This document shows, in pieces, positions 26,508 to 34,153 of a stretch of DNA of 64,000 bases. A model generated the notes under the pieces. It searched no databases and was not told the DNA's origin. It saw nothing but the letters and a program-made list of their open reading frames with translations. This stretch comes from Oscillatoriaceae cyanobacterium Prado104 (GTDB taxonomy: Bacteria; Cyanobacteriota; Cyanobacteriia; Cyanobacteriales; Microcoleaceae): positions 1-64,000 of the forward strand of contig JALOON010000002.1 of NCBI GenBank assembly GCA_025454405.1, given 5' to 3'. A program made the translations under genes and the position numbers. Each line of letters begins with the position of its first letter. The stretch's first letter is position 1.

Positions 26508-26978
26508 CTAATAAATCTCCTCATCCGCCGGGTCCCCATAGGGGTCTTCGCTGGCCGGACGGATATCACCAAACTGTCCGTAGTCTATACCTGCATAGTC
26601 TGCCGGGTCGCCGTAGGGATCTTCGCTAGCGGGGCGCACGTTACCGTACTCGCCGTAAGCCGGATCGCCGTAGGGGTCTTCGCTGGCCGGGCGCACGTTA
26701 CCGTACTCACCGTAAGCGGGGTCGCCGTAGGGGTCCTCGCTGGCCGGGCGCACGTTACCGTACTCACCGTAAGCGGGGTCGCCGTAGGGGTCCTCGCTGG
26801 CGGGGCGCACGTTACCGTACTCGCCGTAAGCCGGATCGCCGTAAGGGTCTTCGCTGGCGGGGCGCACGTTGCCGTACTCATCGTATCTCGGATCTTCGTA
26901 ATTGCCGTCAGGATCGACTTGCTGGTTGCCAGGCCCGACGATCGCATCTTTGATTCTTCTCAAAAAACTGTCTACCAC
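26508..26978 (-). CDS. DPYGD-repeat protein (hypothetical, low complexity)
   Basis: 156 residues. After a short basic start (DSFLRRIKDAIVG) the protein is six near-identical units of about 19-22 residues with the core YGNVRPASEDPYGDPA, very acidic and rich in Tyr, Gly and Pro, so probably disordered. Nucleotide copies are almost identical, showing recent expansion; copy number may vary between strains. No signal peptide or membrane helix. Function unknown. It lies just downstream of a lipoprotein gene on the same strand, with 94 bp between. Real-gene support: good start, full-length codon bias, terminator directly after. Confidence 0.75.
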   Translation of the reverse strand: MVDSFLRRIKDAIVGPGNQQVDPDGNYEDPRYDEYGNVRPASEDPYGDPAYGEYGNVRPASEDPYGDPAYGEYGNVRPASEDPYGDPAYGEYGNVRPASEDPYGDPAYGEYGNVRPASEDPYGDPADYAGIDYGQFGDIRPASEDPYGDPADEEIY

Positions 26979-27072
26979 GATTAATTTCCTCTTGTTTATT
27001 AACTAAAAAAACTGCTGTTTTAGAGGGGAAATTTCCGATCTAATTAAAAATCTCAAATCCCCAATAGTTGAA

Positions 27073-27570
27073 CTAGCGTACCGGGACAGGAGTTTGTGAT
27101 TCTGCCAAATCTCTCAAGTCTCGACCCGTAGTTTGGTTGTTGTACCCCTGGAAGTCGCGGTAACGTTCCGCCTCCGCAGCCGGCACTCTAATACCCTCCG
27201 GTGGAGGCGTTACCCAGTGAGCCCGATTTTGCTCGTCTCGATAGTAAACGCGACCGTTTCTCGAAAGGTAATATTGTCCTTGCGGTCCCTGTCCTTGCCT
27301 GTTTTTGTGCTGGTTGTAAAGGTAGTAAAGAGCAGCCGCACCTGCTAAAATCGCTACTTTTTGAGTGTTGTTCAGTCCTCTATTTACTTGCGGTGAAGGA
27401 CGGGCATTGCGATTGGTTTGCACTCCAGGGCGAGTATCGTCAACTGGAGGCGGCGGAGTTGAACTTTGTTGGCTACCGCCGCAAGCACTCAAAAACGGAA
27501 ATCCGAGCAGCAGTGTCAGCAGCAATGCCATTAATTTCGGTCTTTTAGATGCGGGATTGAGTGTATTCAT
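27073..27570 (-). CDS. Hypothetical lipoprotein
   Basis: 165 residues. Lipobox in LLLTLLLGFPFLSACGG; then a Pro-rich linker, a hydrophobic stretch (VAILAGAAALYYLYNQ) and a tyrosine-rich C-terminus (GQYYLSRNGRVYYRDEQNRA then HWVTPPPEGIRVP). Likely lipid-anchored on the periplasmic side. Cyanobacterial proteins with this layout are known only as hypotheticals. ATG 27570 used; a TTG two codons earlier is open. May be cotranscribed with the DPYGD-repeat gene. Confidence 0.7.
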   Translation of the reverse strand: MNTLNPASKRPKLMALLLTLLLGFPFLSACGGSQQSSTPPPPVDDTRPGVQTNRNARPSPQVNRGLNNTQKVAILAGAAALYYLYNQHKNRQGQGPQGQYYLSRNGRVYYRDEQNRAHWVTPPPEGIRVPAAEAERYRDFQGYNNQTTGRDLRDLAESQTPVPVR

Positions 27571-27856
27571 TGGCAATCCGAATTAGCCGGGAGTTACAGG
27601 TGCGATTTATTATGATGAAATTGAGGAGCCTGAGCTGCTGACAGGGGTTTTAGAGCCAATTCATTTCTCAAAGCAAGTTGGACAAAAGCATTTGCTGAGA
27701 ACGCACAACAGCGCAGGTAAGATATTCCACTTGTAATTAAATGATGCTCAATTGTTTCTAAAATTTGCTCATGCTAAGGATATAAATGGAATTTTTGTGC
27801 TGTCATCCCGCAGGTATATCTGAAGGAAGAGTCGATAGTCGCTTTTCAGAAAATCT

Positions 27857-28050
27857 AGCTTTCACAAGTATCGATAACTAGCCGAGTCAATATTCAAAGT
27901 GTCACAATACTATTTGATATTTGATATTTGATATTTGCGATTTTATGCGATCGAGCTTTCACAACTATTGATGAGACAGCCAGTTCAATATTCAAAGTGT
28001 CACAATACCATTTGAAATTTGATAGTTGATATTTTCTGTTCGATCGCGCT
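27857..28050. repeat. Direct duplication of about 97 bp with TTTGATA heptamers
   Basis: Two copies starting AGCTTTCACAA at 27857 and 27954 share TCAATATTCAAAGTGTCACA; TTTGATA heptamers follow in each. It lies in a 600-bp interval (27571-28169) with no gene, upstream of a pentapeptide-repeat gene. Confidence 0.65.
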
Positions 28051-28169
28051 TTAATACCCATCTTTGAGAAAACCGGAAAAATTTAGCCTAAATTTCTGGA
28101 GAAGCCGATCGCGCTGTTGTATTAATAATTAACCGCTAAAGAAAGCCACCGCAGCTTTTACTACTTATT

Positions 28170-28688
28170 ATGAAAACTAAAAATATAATTGCCGTTACTT
28201 TGTCGGTCGTCGCTGTCTTTGCTGCAACCAAATACATCCCCGATTTTCACAAACAAAATCAAGTCAAACAATTGCTGCAAACCAAACAGTGTCCTGAATG
28301 CAATCTCAGCAATGTCAACCTGAAGGGCATGGACTTGGAAGGGTTTAACTTGCAGGGAGCTAACCTAGAAGGTGCCGATCTATCGGGAACAAAATTGGCA
28401 AATGCCAACCTGCAAAATGCTAAATTGAAAAGAGCCGACCTGACAGGAGCTGACTTGGGCTGCAACGGCATTAGTTTAAATCTCGATGCTAGCGGAACCG
28501 GGCCAGATATGGATTTTAAAGTTAGTGCTGTTCCTGAAAAAAACAACCCAGAAAATACAGCAGTCGGTTTCAACGTGAAAACGAGCGATCGGGGAACCGT
28601 AATGCGCCTCAACTTGCCGGGATGCGCTGACTTTGAAAATGCCGTATTTCAAGAAACTAAAATGCCAGACGGCAGCATTAGCCCTTAG
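28170..28688 (+). CDS. Pentapeptide-repeat protein with N-terminal membrane anchor
   Basis: 172 residues. Hydrophobic N-terminus ([18 protein letters not shown]), then [20 protein letters not shown] and pentapeptide A(D/N)LXX repeats ([20 protein letters not shown]) to about residue 95, forming a short right-handed quadrilateral beta-helix; a C-terminal stretch with [16 protein letters not shown] and MPDGSI. The CPxC pair before the repeats recurs in the protein at 30229-30999. Exported or anchored; role unknown. Confidence 0.82.
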   Translation: MKTKNIIAVTLSVVAVFAATKYIPDFHKQNQVKQLLQTKQCPECNLSNVNLKGMDLEGFNLQGANLEGADLSGTKLANANLQNAKLKRADLTGADLGCNGISLNLDASGTGPDMDFKVSAVPEKNNPENTAVGFNVKTSDRGTVMRLNLPGCADFENAVFQETKMPDGSISP

Positions 28689-28709
28689 TTAAACCCAGCA
28701 AATAAAACC

Positions 28710-28925
28710 GTTTGTAGTGAGGACTTCAGTCCGCAGAATTAGAGGACTAAAGTCCCTACTACGAATTTTAATTATTGCGATCGCTCCGTTTGTAGTGAGG
28801 ACTTCAGTCCGTAGCATCAGAGGACTAAAGTCCCTACTACGAACCTTAATTATTGCGATCGCTCCGTTTGTAGTGAGGACTTCAGTCCGTAGCATCAGAG
28901 GACTGAAGTCCCTACTACAAACCTT
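28710..28925. repeat. Three tandem 78-bp copies of the GGACTTCAGTCC palindromic element
   Basis: Units start at 28710, 28788 and 28866. Each holds GTAGTGAGGACTTCAGTCC and GGACTAAAGTCCCTACTAC arms and, in the first two, a GCGATCGC-containing linker. 78 is a multiple of three, which creates spurious long open frames on both strands. The longest version of the palindrome family in the window. Confidence 0.9.
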
Positions 28926-28930
28926 TAAAA

Positions 28931-29053
28931 TTAGTGAGCAGAACCGTTACCGTGATACTTGTCAGTATCGTAGAATCCGTTTTTGGTGCCGAAAAACAAA
29001 CAGCCAATTGTGAAAACTGCTGTCAGGGCTGCTAAAACTAACTTAACGTCCAT
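28931..29053 (-). CDS. Small single-helix membrane protein (40 aa)
   Basis: ATG at 29053 with AGGAG nine bases upstream, TAA at 28931. MDVKLVLAALTAVFTIGCLF is a membrane helix; the tail FGTKNGFYDTDKYHGNGSAH is hydrophilic and well conserved-looking. I believe similar 40-residue proteins occur widely in cyanobacteria and are linked to photosynthetic membranes (possibly a Psb35-type photosystem II assembly factor), but I cannot confirm the name. Its start is only 20 bp from the divergent Aag gene. Confidence 0.7.
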   Translation of the reverse strand: MDVKLVLAALTAVFTIGCLFFGTKNGFYDTDKYHGNGSAH

Positions 29054-29073
29054 AATTTACTGGCTCCTGTTGA

Positions 29074-29688
29074 GTGAGTGCAAATACTCAGATTGTAGAA
29101 TCTTTTTGGCTGGCGCGACCATCTACTAGCGTAGCGCCAGATTTACTGGGCTGTACTTTGGTGCGGCAGTTTCCAGATGGCGAGGTAATTCGGGGTACGA
29201 TCGTCGAAACTGAAGCTTACGGACCCGGAGATCCCGCTTGTCACGCTTACACGGGCCTGACTCCTCGCAGCAAGGTGATGTTCGGCCCTGCTAGCACCAG
29301 CTACGTTTACCTAATTTACGGAATGTACCACTGTTTTAACGTGGTGACGGATTTGGAGGGAGTGGGTAGCGCTGTGTTGGTGAGGGCTTTGCAGTTAGAG
29401 GCGGTTCCTGAAGAGTTTGCAGGTATGCCTGCTGTCAAGCAAGTTCGCCTCGCAGCAGGGCCCGGGAAGCTGTGCAAAGTAATGAAGATAGATAAAACTT
29501 TAAACGGTTTGCCGGTGGGTGCGGGCCAACCCCTGTACTTGGAACACCGTACAGAGGAATTTCAGGGGGCGATCGACTCCTGTGCAATTAATATAGTGCA
29601 AACTACGCGCATCGGGATTACCAAAGGCATTGATTTGCCTTGGCGTTGGTATTTGGGGAACTGTTCGGCTGTCTCTAAACTCCTGTAA
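29074..29688 (+). CDS. DNA-3-methyladenine glycosylase (AAG/MPG type)
   Basis: 204 residues, the usual length. VAPDLLGCTLVRQFPDG, IVETEAYGPGDPACHAYTG (catalytic Glu in ETEAY), TPRSKVMFGPASTSYVYLIYG and YHCFNVVT are the AAG signatures; LAAGPGKLCKVMKID follows. It removes alkylated purines (3-methyladenine, hypoxanthine) in base-excision repair. Start is a GTG at 29074; an alternative a few codons later cannot be excluded because the divergent gene is so near. Confidence 0.92.
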   Translation: MSANTQIVESFWLARPSTSVAPDLLGCTLVRQFPDGEVIRGTIVETEAYGPGDPACHAYTGLTPRSKVMFGPASTSYVYLIYGMYHCFNVVTDLEGVGSAVLVRALQLEAVPEEFAGMPAVKQVRLAAGPGKLCKVMKIDKTLNGLPVGAGQPLYLEHRTEEFQGAIDSCAINIVQTTRIGITKGIDLPWRWYLGNCSAVSKLL

Positions 29689-29735
29689 TCTCAAAGGTGT
29701 TTGTGTAAAATTTAGCGCTTATCTGTGTCAAACAA

Positions 29736-30035
29736 ATGGCTTACTCTTCTGAAAATCCGATCTTGCAGCTCAAGAAATGCCTGACGCTAGCTCAGGATGT
29801 TGGCAGTCACGCTGAAGCAAATCGAGCCTTCGAGCAATTGTGCGCGATTATCGATGCTGAAAATCCGATGGCGGCGCAACTTTTGGAAATGTTGTGGCAA
29901 GAAGCAATTATGGCCCGCCGATCGGCCTTATTTTGGCAGCAAATGAGCGATGTTGAAAAAGATATGGCCAATAAAATGATGGAAAATATGGCGCAGATGA
30001 GGCAGAATTATTTGCGCTTGATGCAGGAAATGTAG
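29736..30035 (+). CDS. Conserved hypothetical protein (99 aa)
   Basis: Helical, charged protein, Met-rich at the C-terminus (MANKMMENMAQMRQNYLRLM). No signal peptide, no known domain. It follows the glycosylase by 47 bp on the same strand and is followed by a terminator, so the two may be cotranscribed. I have the impression it is conserved in cyanobacteria but cannot name a family. Confidence 0.7.
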   Translation: MAYSSENPILQLKKCLTLAQDVGSHAEANRAFEQLCAIIDAENPMAAQLLEMLWQEAIMARRSALFWQQMSDVEKDMANKMMENMAQMRQNYLRLMQEM

Positions 30036-30057
30036 GCGAACAGTTGACAGTTAAGGA

Positions 30058-30137
30058 AAGTTTTGAGTTTTAAATTTTGAGTTTTGAGTAAAAACATTTC
30101 TTAATTCACAACCCAAAACTCACAACTCAAAACTCCC
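30058..30137. repeat. AGTTTTG / AACTCAA heptamer repeats
   Basis: Forward run followed by complementary run, as at 901-982 and 23831-23977. Confidence 0.75.
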
Positions 30138-30188
30138 GATAGTTGACATAACTTTTTAAGACGATCGAGACGATCGAATTGTTTTGCT

Positions 30189-30207
30189 CCCCCCTGAAAA
30201 AGGGGGG
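30189..30207. terminator. CCCCCC-TGAAAAA-GGGGGG hairpin
   Basis: Six-base G:C stem followed by a T-containing stretch, between convergent genes; probable terminator for the 99-aa gene and for the gene at 30229-30999. Confidence 0.6.
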
Positions 30208-30228
30208 TTCGTGTTTCTAGCAGGAAAT

Positions 30229-30999
30229 TTAAAACAAAAATCGCAGGAGCAAAGAGCCTATAGAACCCAAAGCGCTGCCAAAGTCGCCGCCACCGCCGCG
30301 GGGTTCCGTTGGTTTTTGGCGCGCTACAATTGCTTTGTTTAACTCCTTTGACATTGCTTCGCCTTGGGGATTTCCTTGAGCCGCAAAGAGTTGCTCGGCT
30401 CGCTGTGCGTCAACAGTTGCGCCGGCAAAATCTCCCAAGTCGGCGCGAGACATACTGCGAGCAAAATAAACTGCTGCTAGATCCGGTTTCAGATTGAGGG
30501 CTCGATCGTAGTAATCTATGGCATTTCTGTAGTTGCCAGCCCGAGCTTCAAACACTCCCAACCTGTAGAAGTCCTCAGCCGTACCGATATTATCGGGCAT
30601 TCCTTGAACTCCCAGCAGTTGCGTGCCAGTCAAATTAGCACTCTGCAAATTGGCACCGCCCAGAAAAGCGCTTCTCAAGTCAGCACTGCTGAGATTGACA
30701 CCGCCAAGGTTGGCACCGCTGAGGTTGGCACCAAACAAACTCGTGCCGCTGAGGTTGGCACCGCTGAGGTCGGCACCGCTGAGGTTGGCACGGCTGAGGT
30801 TGGCACCGCTCAAGTTAGCACCCCTGAGATTGGCTCCTGCTAAGTTTGCTAAAACCAAACCGGCACCGCTGAGGTCGCAGTTGGGACACTGACGGGTGGC
30901 GAGTAACTGTTGCGTGTGCTGTATGTTCTCGGCCGTTGCAGGTGCGATCGGGGCGATCGAACTCAGCATTGTTAAAGCAACGAGGATTCTAAGTTTCAT
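30229..30999 (-). CDS. Secreted pentapeptide-repeat and TPR protein
   Basis: 256 residues. Signal peptide ([19 protein letters not shown]), then [20 protein letters not shown] and about 17 pentapeptide repeats ([20 protein letters not shown]), then a TPR pair ([37 protein letters not shown]) and a Gly-rich tail ending [12 protein letters not shown]. Periplasmic or outer-membrane side. Shares the CPxC(D/N)LS entry motif with the protein at 28170-28688. Function unknown; the TPR part suggests protein binding. Confidence 0.85.
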   Translation of the reverse strand: MKLRILVALTMLSSIAPIAPATAENIQHTQQLLATRQCPNCDLSGAGLVLANLAGANLRGANLSGANLSRANLSGADLSGANLSGTSLFGANLSGANLGGVNLSSADLRSAFLGGANLQSANLTGTQLLGVQGMPDNIGTAEDFYRLGVFEARAGNYRNAIDYYDRALNLKPDLAAVYFARSMSRADLGDFAGATVDAQRAEQLFAAQGNPQGEAMSKELNKAIVARQKPTEPRGGGGDFGSALGSIGSLLLRFLF

Positions 31000-31159
31000 T
31001 ATTCGGCATCTAAAAATCCAAAATATAAAACCTAAAATAGCTTTTATTTAAGAAGAAAGTTGAAATAAATACAAACTACGCGCTGCCGAGCGATGAGGTA
31101 ATGAGAAACCGAATCGCCTTTTAGCAGCGCTGCTGACAAACATAAATTCCCGAAATAAA

Positions 31160-31804
31160 TTAATCGTGGATCGAGCCGTCGGGCATCGTCGTGCCTTTAA
31201 GATATACTCCACTCAAGTTTACCCCTGTAAGGTTTGCTCCTAGCAAGTTTGCCCCGCTCAGGTCCGATGCGCTTAAAACTGCTTCTGTCAAATCTGCTCT
31301 AATCAAACTTGCTCCCATTAAGTCCGCTCCGCTGAGGTCTACCTTGCTCAAGTTTGCCCCGATCAGGTCGGTTTCAGTCAGCACGGCCCTGCGCAAGTTG
31401 ACTCCGTAAAGATTGACTCCGTGCAAGTCTGCACCGCTGAGCGTTGATCTCGATAGGTTGCAGCTAATGAGATTGGCTTGTGTTAGAAAAGCTCCGCTCA
31501 AGTCTGCTTTGCCCAGATTGGCCCCGATCAATTCAGCTCGATGCAAGTTCGCTTCCGCCAAAAGCGCCTCCGTCAGATCCGCTCCCCCTAAGTCGGCTCG
31601 ACTCAAGTTGATTTTGCACATATTGGCTTTGCTCAAGTTCGCTCTGTTGAGTTTGGCTTTGCTGAGATTGGCACCGATCAAGTCAGCTTCGCACAGATTG
31701 ACTCCAATCAATTCTGCTTCGTAGAGGAATACCTCGTGCAGGTAGATTCCGCTAAAATTTTTTTCTCCTGTTGCGTATAGCTTGAGTAGTTCGTCAACGT
31801 TCAT
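31160..31804 (-). CDS. Pentapeptide-repeat protein, cytoplasmic
   Basis: 214 residues, starting MNVDELLKLYATGEKNFSGI and then nearly all A(D/N)LXX repeats (ANLSKAKLNRANLSKANMCK), about 35 units, ending GTTMPDGSIHD. No signal peptide. This is a full quadrilateral beta-helix protein; the N-terminal VDELLKLYATGEKNF is the usual capping helix of cyanobacterial pentapeptide proteins. Some members mimic DNA and bind gyrase; nothing here shows that. Confidence 0.88.
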   Translation of the reverse strand: MNVDELLKLYATGEKNFSGIYLHEVFLYEAELIGVNLCEADLIGANLSKAKLNRANLSKANMCKINLSRADLGGADLTEALLAEANLHRAELIGANLGKADLSGAFLTQANLISCNLSRSTLSGADLHGVNLYGVNLRRAVLTETDLIGANLSKVDLSGADLMGASLIRADLTEAVLSASDLSGANLLGANLTGVNLSGVYLKGTTMPDGSIHD

Positions 31805-32846
31805 TGTGGATTCTCTACACCTTTTGAATGAAGAATACTCTAAGTAAGACCACTGTACCGGAAGTTATGGAATTTTAGATTGCTCTATGCTAGCCGGGCG
31901 ATCGGCTTCTCCCTATTTTTGAGATGGTAGGAGAAATTAGGCTGTTCGGGAAGAATAAAGAAACAAATTATTTTCGGTCTCTGAGCTTTTCCCTTTCCCT
32001 TAGTTTGCGCTTCGTTAAGAATTCAAACTTTCCAAATTTCAAGAACGTCTTTACTGCTGAAGATTGTTCAGTTAAAAATAAGTGTGACTTTTCCGTATCT
32101 AGTTGAGTTTACGTGTTTATGCTGTGACAAAGGTCACTAAGAAACGTTAGTGTTATCACAGAGAACGAGTGGTTTCGATCGTGGCAAACTTGGGAAAATA
32201 GCCGATAGTGGTACTGTACTGTTGAAGAATTGACAATGTTACTTGCTACGTGCTTTACTTAAATTCTCGAGCGACTCAGTAATTTCACTGGGACTTGCAG
32301 CTTGCAAAATTACTGGGTTAGCTCTCACTATTAAATCTCACTCGTCCCGCAGGCTGTGGTGGCAATACTGGTGCTATCTAATAATTTATGAAACAGGGAA
32401 TGTAAAAGTGCAGCAGGCGATCGCGGGAAAATTTGTAACGAAAACTTGTACCAAGGTGCGCTTCTAATTGGGGATTAACAATATCGAATTCCCTGCTACA
32501 TTTGGCGTACAGATAAAACCTATTGAGCGCCATCAGCTAATGAGTAACAACTGCTAAAAAATTAGCAAAAATAATTAAGAGTTCGCCGGAAACCTAGATT
32601 TATATCTAATATAAATTAGATTGATGGTTTCTGGGCAACGTGAAATGATTGCTGCTAATAACCGAATTAATAAATAAACCGATATCGGTATTAGCAAAAA
32701 GGCATCAATTGTCACGTAGTTTAATCCAATCTTTTCTTTTTTATTGGCTAAACTTCAAGTAAAAAGTCAACATCAGGCTTGGAGTAAAAGTCGCTTCCTT
32801 GTCAACAAAACTATTGCAGAGCGCGAAATCCCGTGAGGTAATTGAT
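31805..32846. other. 1-kb interval without a supportable gene
   Basis: AT-rich. Two short plus frames (31924-32106, 32243-32467) have neither ribosome-binding sites nor family features. One TGTGA-N6-TCAC site (32123-32138) is noted. The last 100 bp are presumably the promoter of the HTH gene. Confidence 0.5.
32123..32138. promoter_or_regulatory. Candidate CRP (SyCRP1-type) site
   Basis: TGTGACAAAGGTCACT fits TGTGA-N6-TCAC(A). It is 320 bp upstream of the pentapeptide gene (minus) and 700 bp upstream of the HTH gene (plus), too far for a clear assignment. Chance occurrence is possible. Confidence 0.25.
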
Positions 32847-33284
32847 ATGGCTGGAGTATGTAGACTTAACATTACAGAGACAATTGATGAACTGAAAGGT
32901 TTGTTAACCGAACAAAAAACGGCTAGCGGCTTTCAAAAAATTCAAGCACTGTACCTGTTCAAAATTTGTCAAGTTAAGACAGTTAAAGAATTGGCACTGA
33001 CGATCGGTGTAAATCGCATCACTGTGCAGAGATGGCTGAGAAAGTACCGGGCGGAAGGGCTAGATGGACTCTTAGAAACCAAGCACAGCGGCGGTCGCAA
33101 ACCCGCTATCCCTCCTCTAGCGCGCGCCAGTCTTGCAGTACGGCTCAGCGACCCGCAAAAAGGCTTTAGAAGCTACGGAGAAATTCAAGAGTGGTTGCAG
33201 CAGGAATACAATATTGAGGCGTCTTACAAAGCAGTCTACGCAACAGTGAGATACCAACTCAAAGCCAAACTGACGAAAGGTTAG
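32847..33284 (+). CDS. Stand-alone HTH protein, IS630 transposase N-terminal type
   Basis: 145 residues: two HTH units, ELALTIGVNRITVQRWLRKY with AEGLDGLLETKHSGGRKP, and the second (GFRSYGEIQEWLQQEYNI then YKAVYATVRYQL), the DNA-binding half of IS630/Tc1-type transposases. No DDE domain follows in any frame, and the protein ends cleanly. Either a remnant or a domesticated regulator. ATG 32847 has GAGG upstream; the frame is open from a TTG at 32799. Confidence 0.75.
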   Translation: MAGVCRLNITETIDELKGLLTEQKTASGFQKIQALYLFKICQVKTVKELALTIGVNRITVQRWLRKYRAEGLDGLLETKHSGGRKPAIPPLARASLAVRLSDPQKGFRSYGEIQEWLQQEYNIEASYKAVYATVRYQLKAKLTKG

Positions 33285-33462
33285 ACTGTCAACTACCTAC
33301 ACTGACTTTCGGTACGGTGCAGGCCTGCAGGAACTGTGGCGATCGTGTTGGGGGCAATGCCTTGAATGTCACTTGCTACCAAAAAATTTGGGATCAACTG
33401 CTTGAGTTGGCACCAATTCGCTCGATCGCACCGAATAAAATTGGTAGAACTTAGCTATTTTT

Positions 33463-33819
33463 CTAAGGTAAAAACCGATCCAAAGCTGCTTTCAACTCTT
33501 GAATTTCGGTATCGATATTGCCTTCTTTAGCAGCTCTGGCAATGCAATCGGTTAAGTGTTCGTCAAGAATGATTCTTGCCACGCGATCGAGCGCTCCTCG
33601 CACGGCAGCAACCTGCACTAAAACTTCGGGACAGGGGCGGTTTTCCTGCACCATTGTTTTGATACCCCGGATGTGTCCCTCAATCCGAGACAAGCGATTG
33701 ACCAACCGCCGCAAGGATTCTTCATCGTGAACGTGGGGGTGGGCAGAGCCATCGTGGTGATGGTGGGGTTCGGAATTTGAAGGCAAGGATTTGTCGCTAG
33801 AAGTATCAGATACAATCAT
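33463..33819 (-). CDS. inrS: CsoR/RcnR-family metal sensor, InrS-like (nickel)
   Basis: 118 residues of four-helix CsoR fold (LVNRLSRIEGHIRGIKTMVQ, VAAVRGALDRVARIILDEHL). Cys63, His88 and Cys92 reproduce the spacing of the InrS site (25 and 4 residues), and the N-terminus is His-rich (HHHHDGSAHPHVH), supplying the extra His ligand of Ni(II)-InrS. InrS represses the nrsBACD nickel exporter until Ni(II) binds; no exporter gene is seen here. A copper-sensing CsoR cannot be excluded, but the N-terminal His tract favours nickel. Confidence 0.8.
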   Translation of the reverse strand: MIVSDTSSDKSLPSNSEPHHHHDGSAHPHVHDEESLRRLVNRLSRIEGHIRGIKTMVQENRPCPEVLVQVAAVRGALDRVARIILDEHLTDCIARAAKEGNIDTEIQELKAALDRFLP

Positions 33820-34153
33820 TTGTGTTGAGAGGCAAATTTTACTTGCCCCAGACTGGGTTTTCCAAAGATAATTTAGAACTTATGCAACTGTCGCGCTTTG
33901 ATTTGCATTTTGATTCGCGCTTTGATTAACTTGTCAGCCTTGCGGCTCCACTTGTTGCGAAAAGATTGAGCAGTTTGAATCGCTTCGTGCCCAGCAGCAT
34001 ATTGAGTTGTTTTTCACTTAGCATTAAACTCTAAAACTATTATCTGTAAAAATTATCCATACTTACTGTAGCATAGAACCTGCGCAATGCGCACCTTACC
34101 GCAAAAAAGTAGCTTGTCAAGCCATTGTTTGCGTAAGTCATCGAAATGAAGAA
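33820..34153. other. Gap between inrS and the DUF5009 gene
   Basis: 334 bases, divergent promoters. A GCGCAATGCGCACC repeat (34081-34094) also occurs at 6489-6502. No gene seen. If InrS is autoregulated its G-tract operator would be sought here; I do not see a clear G-tract inverted repeat. Confidence 0.45.

Noticed and set aside
28710..28925. Possible CRISPR array
   Set aside because: Three copies only, units nearly identical throughout with no variable spacers; heptamer arrays likewise lack spacers. No cas gene.
28689..29013. Open frames on both strands across 28689-29013 (68-98 codons)
   Set aside because: They translate the 78-bp tandem repeat; 78 is a multiple of three, so frames stay open by chance.
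32123..32138. CRP site as a real regulator of the pentapeptide or HTH gene
   Set aside because: Kept only as a weak candidate: good match but too far from either start to assign.
31924..32467. Two plus ORFs (60 and 74 codons)
   Set aside because: No ribosome-binding site, no recognised motif, low-complexity Ser/Leu strings.
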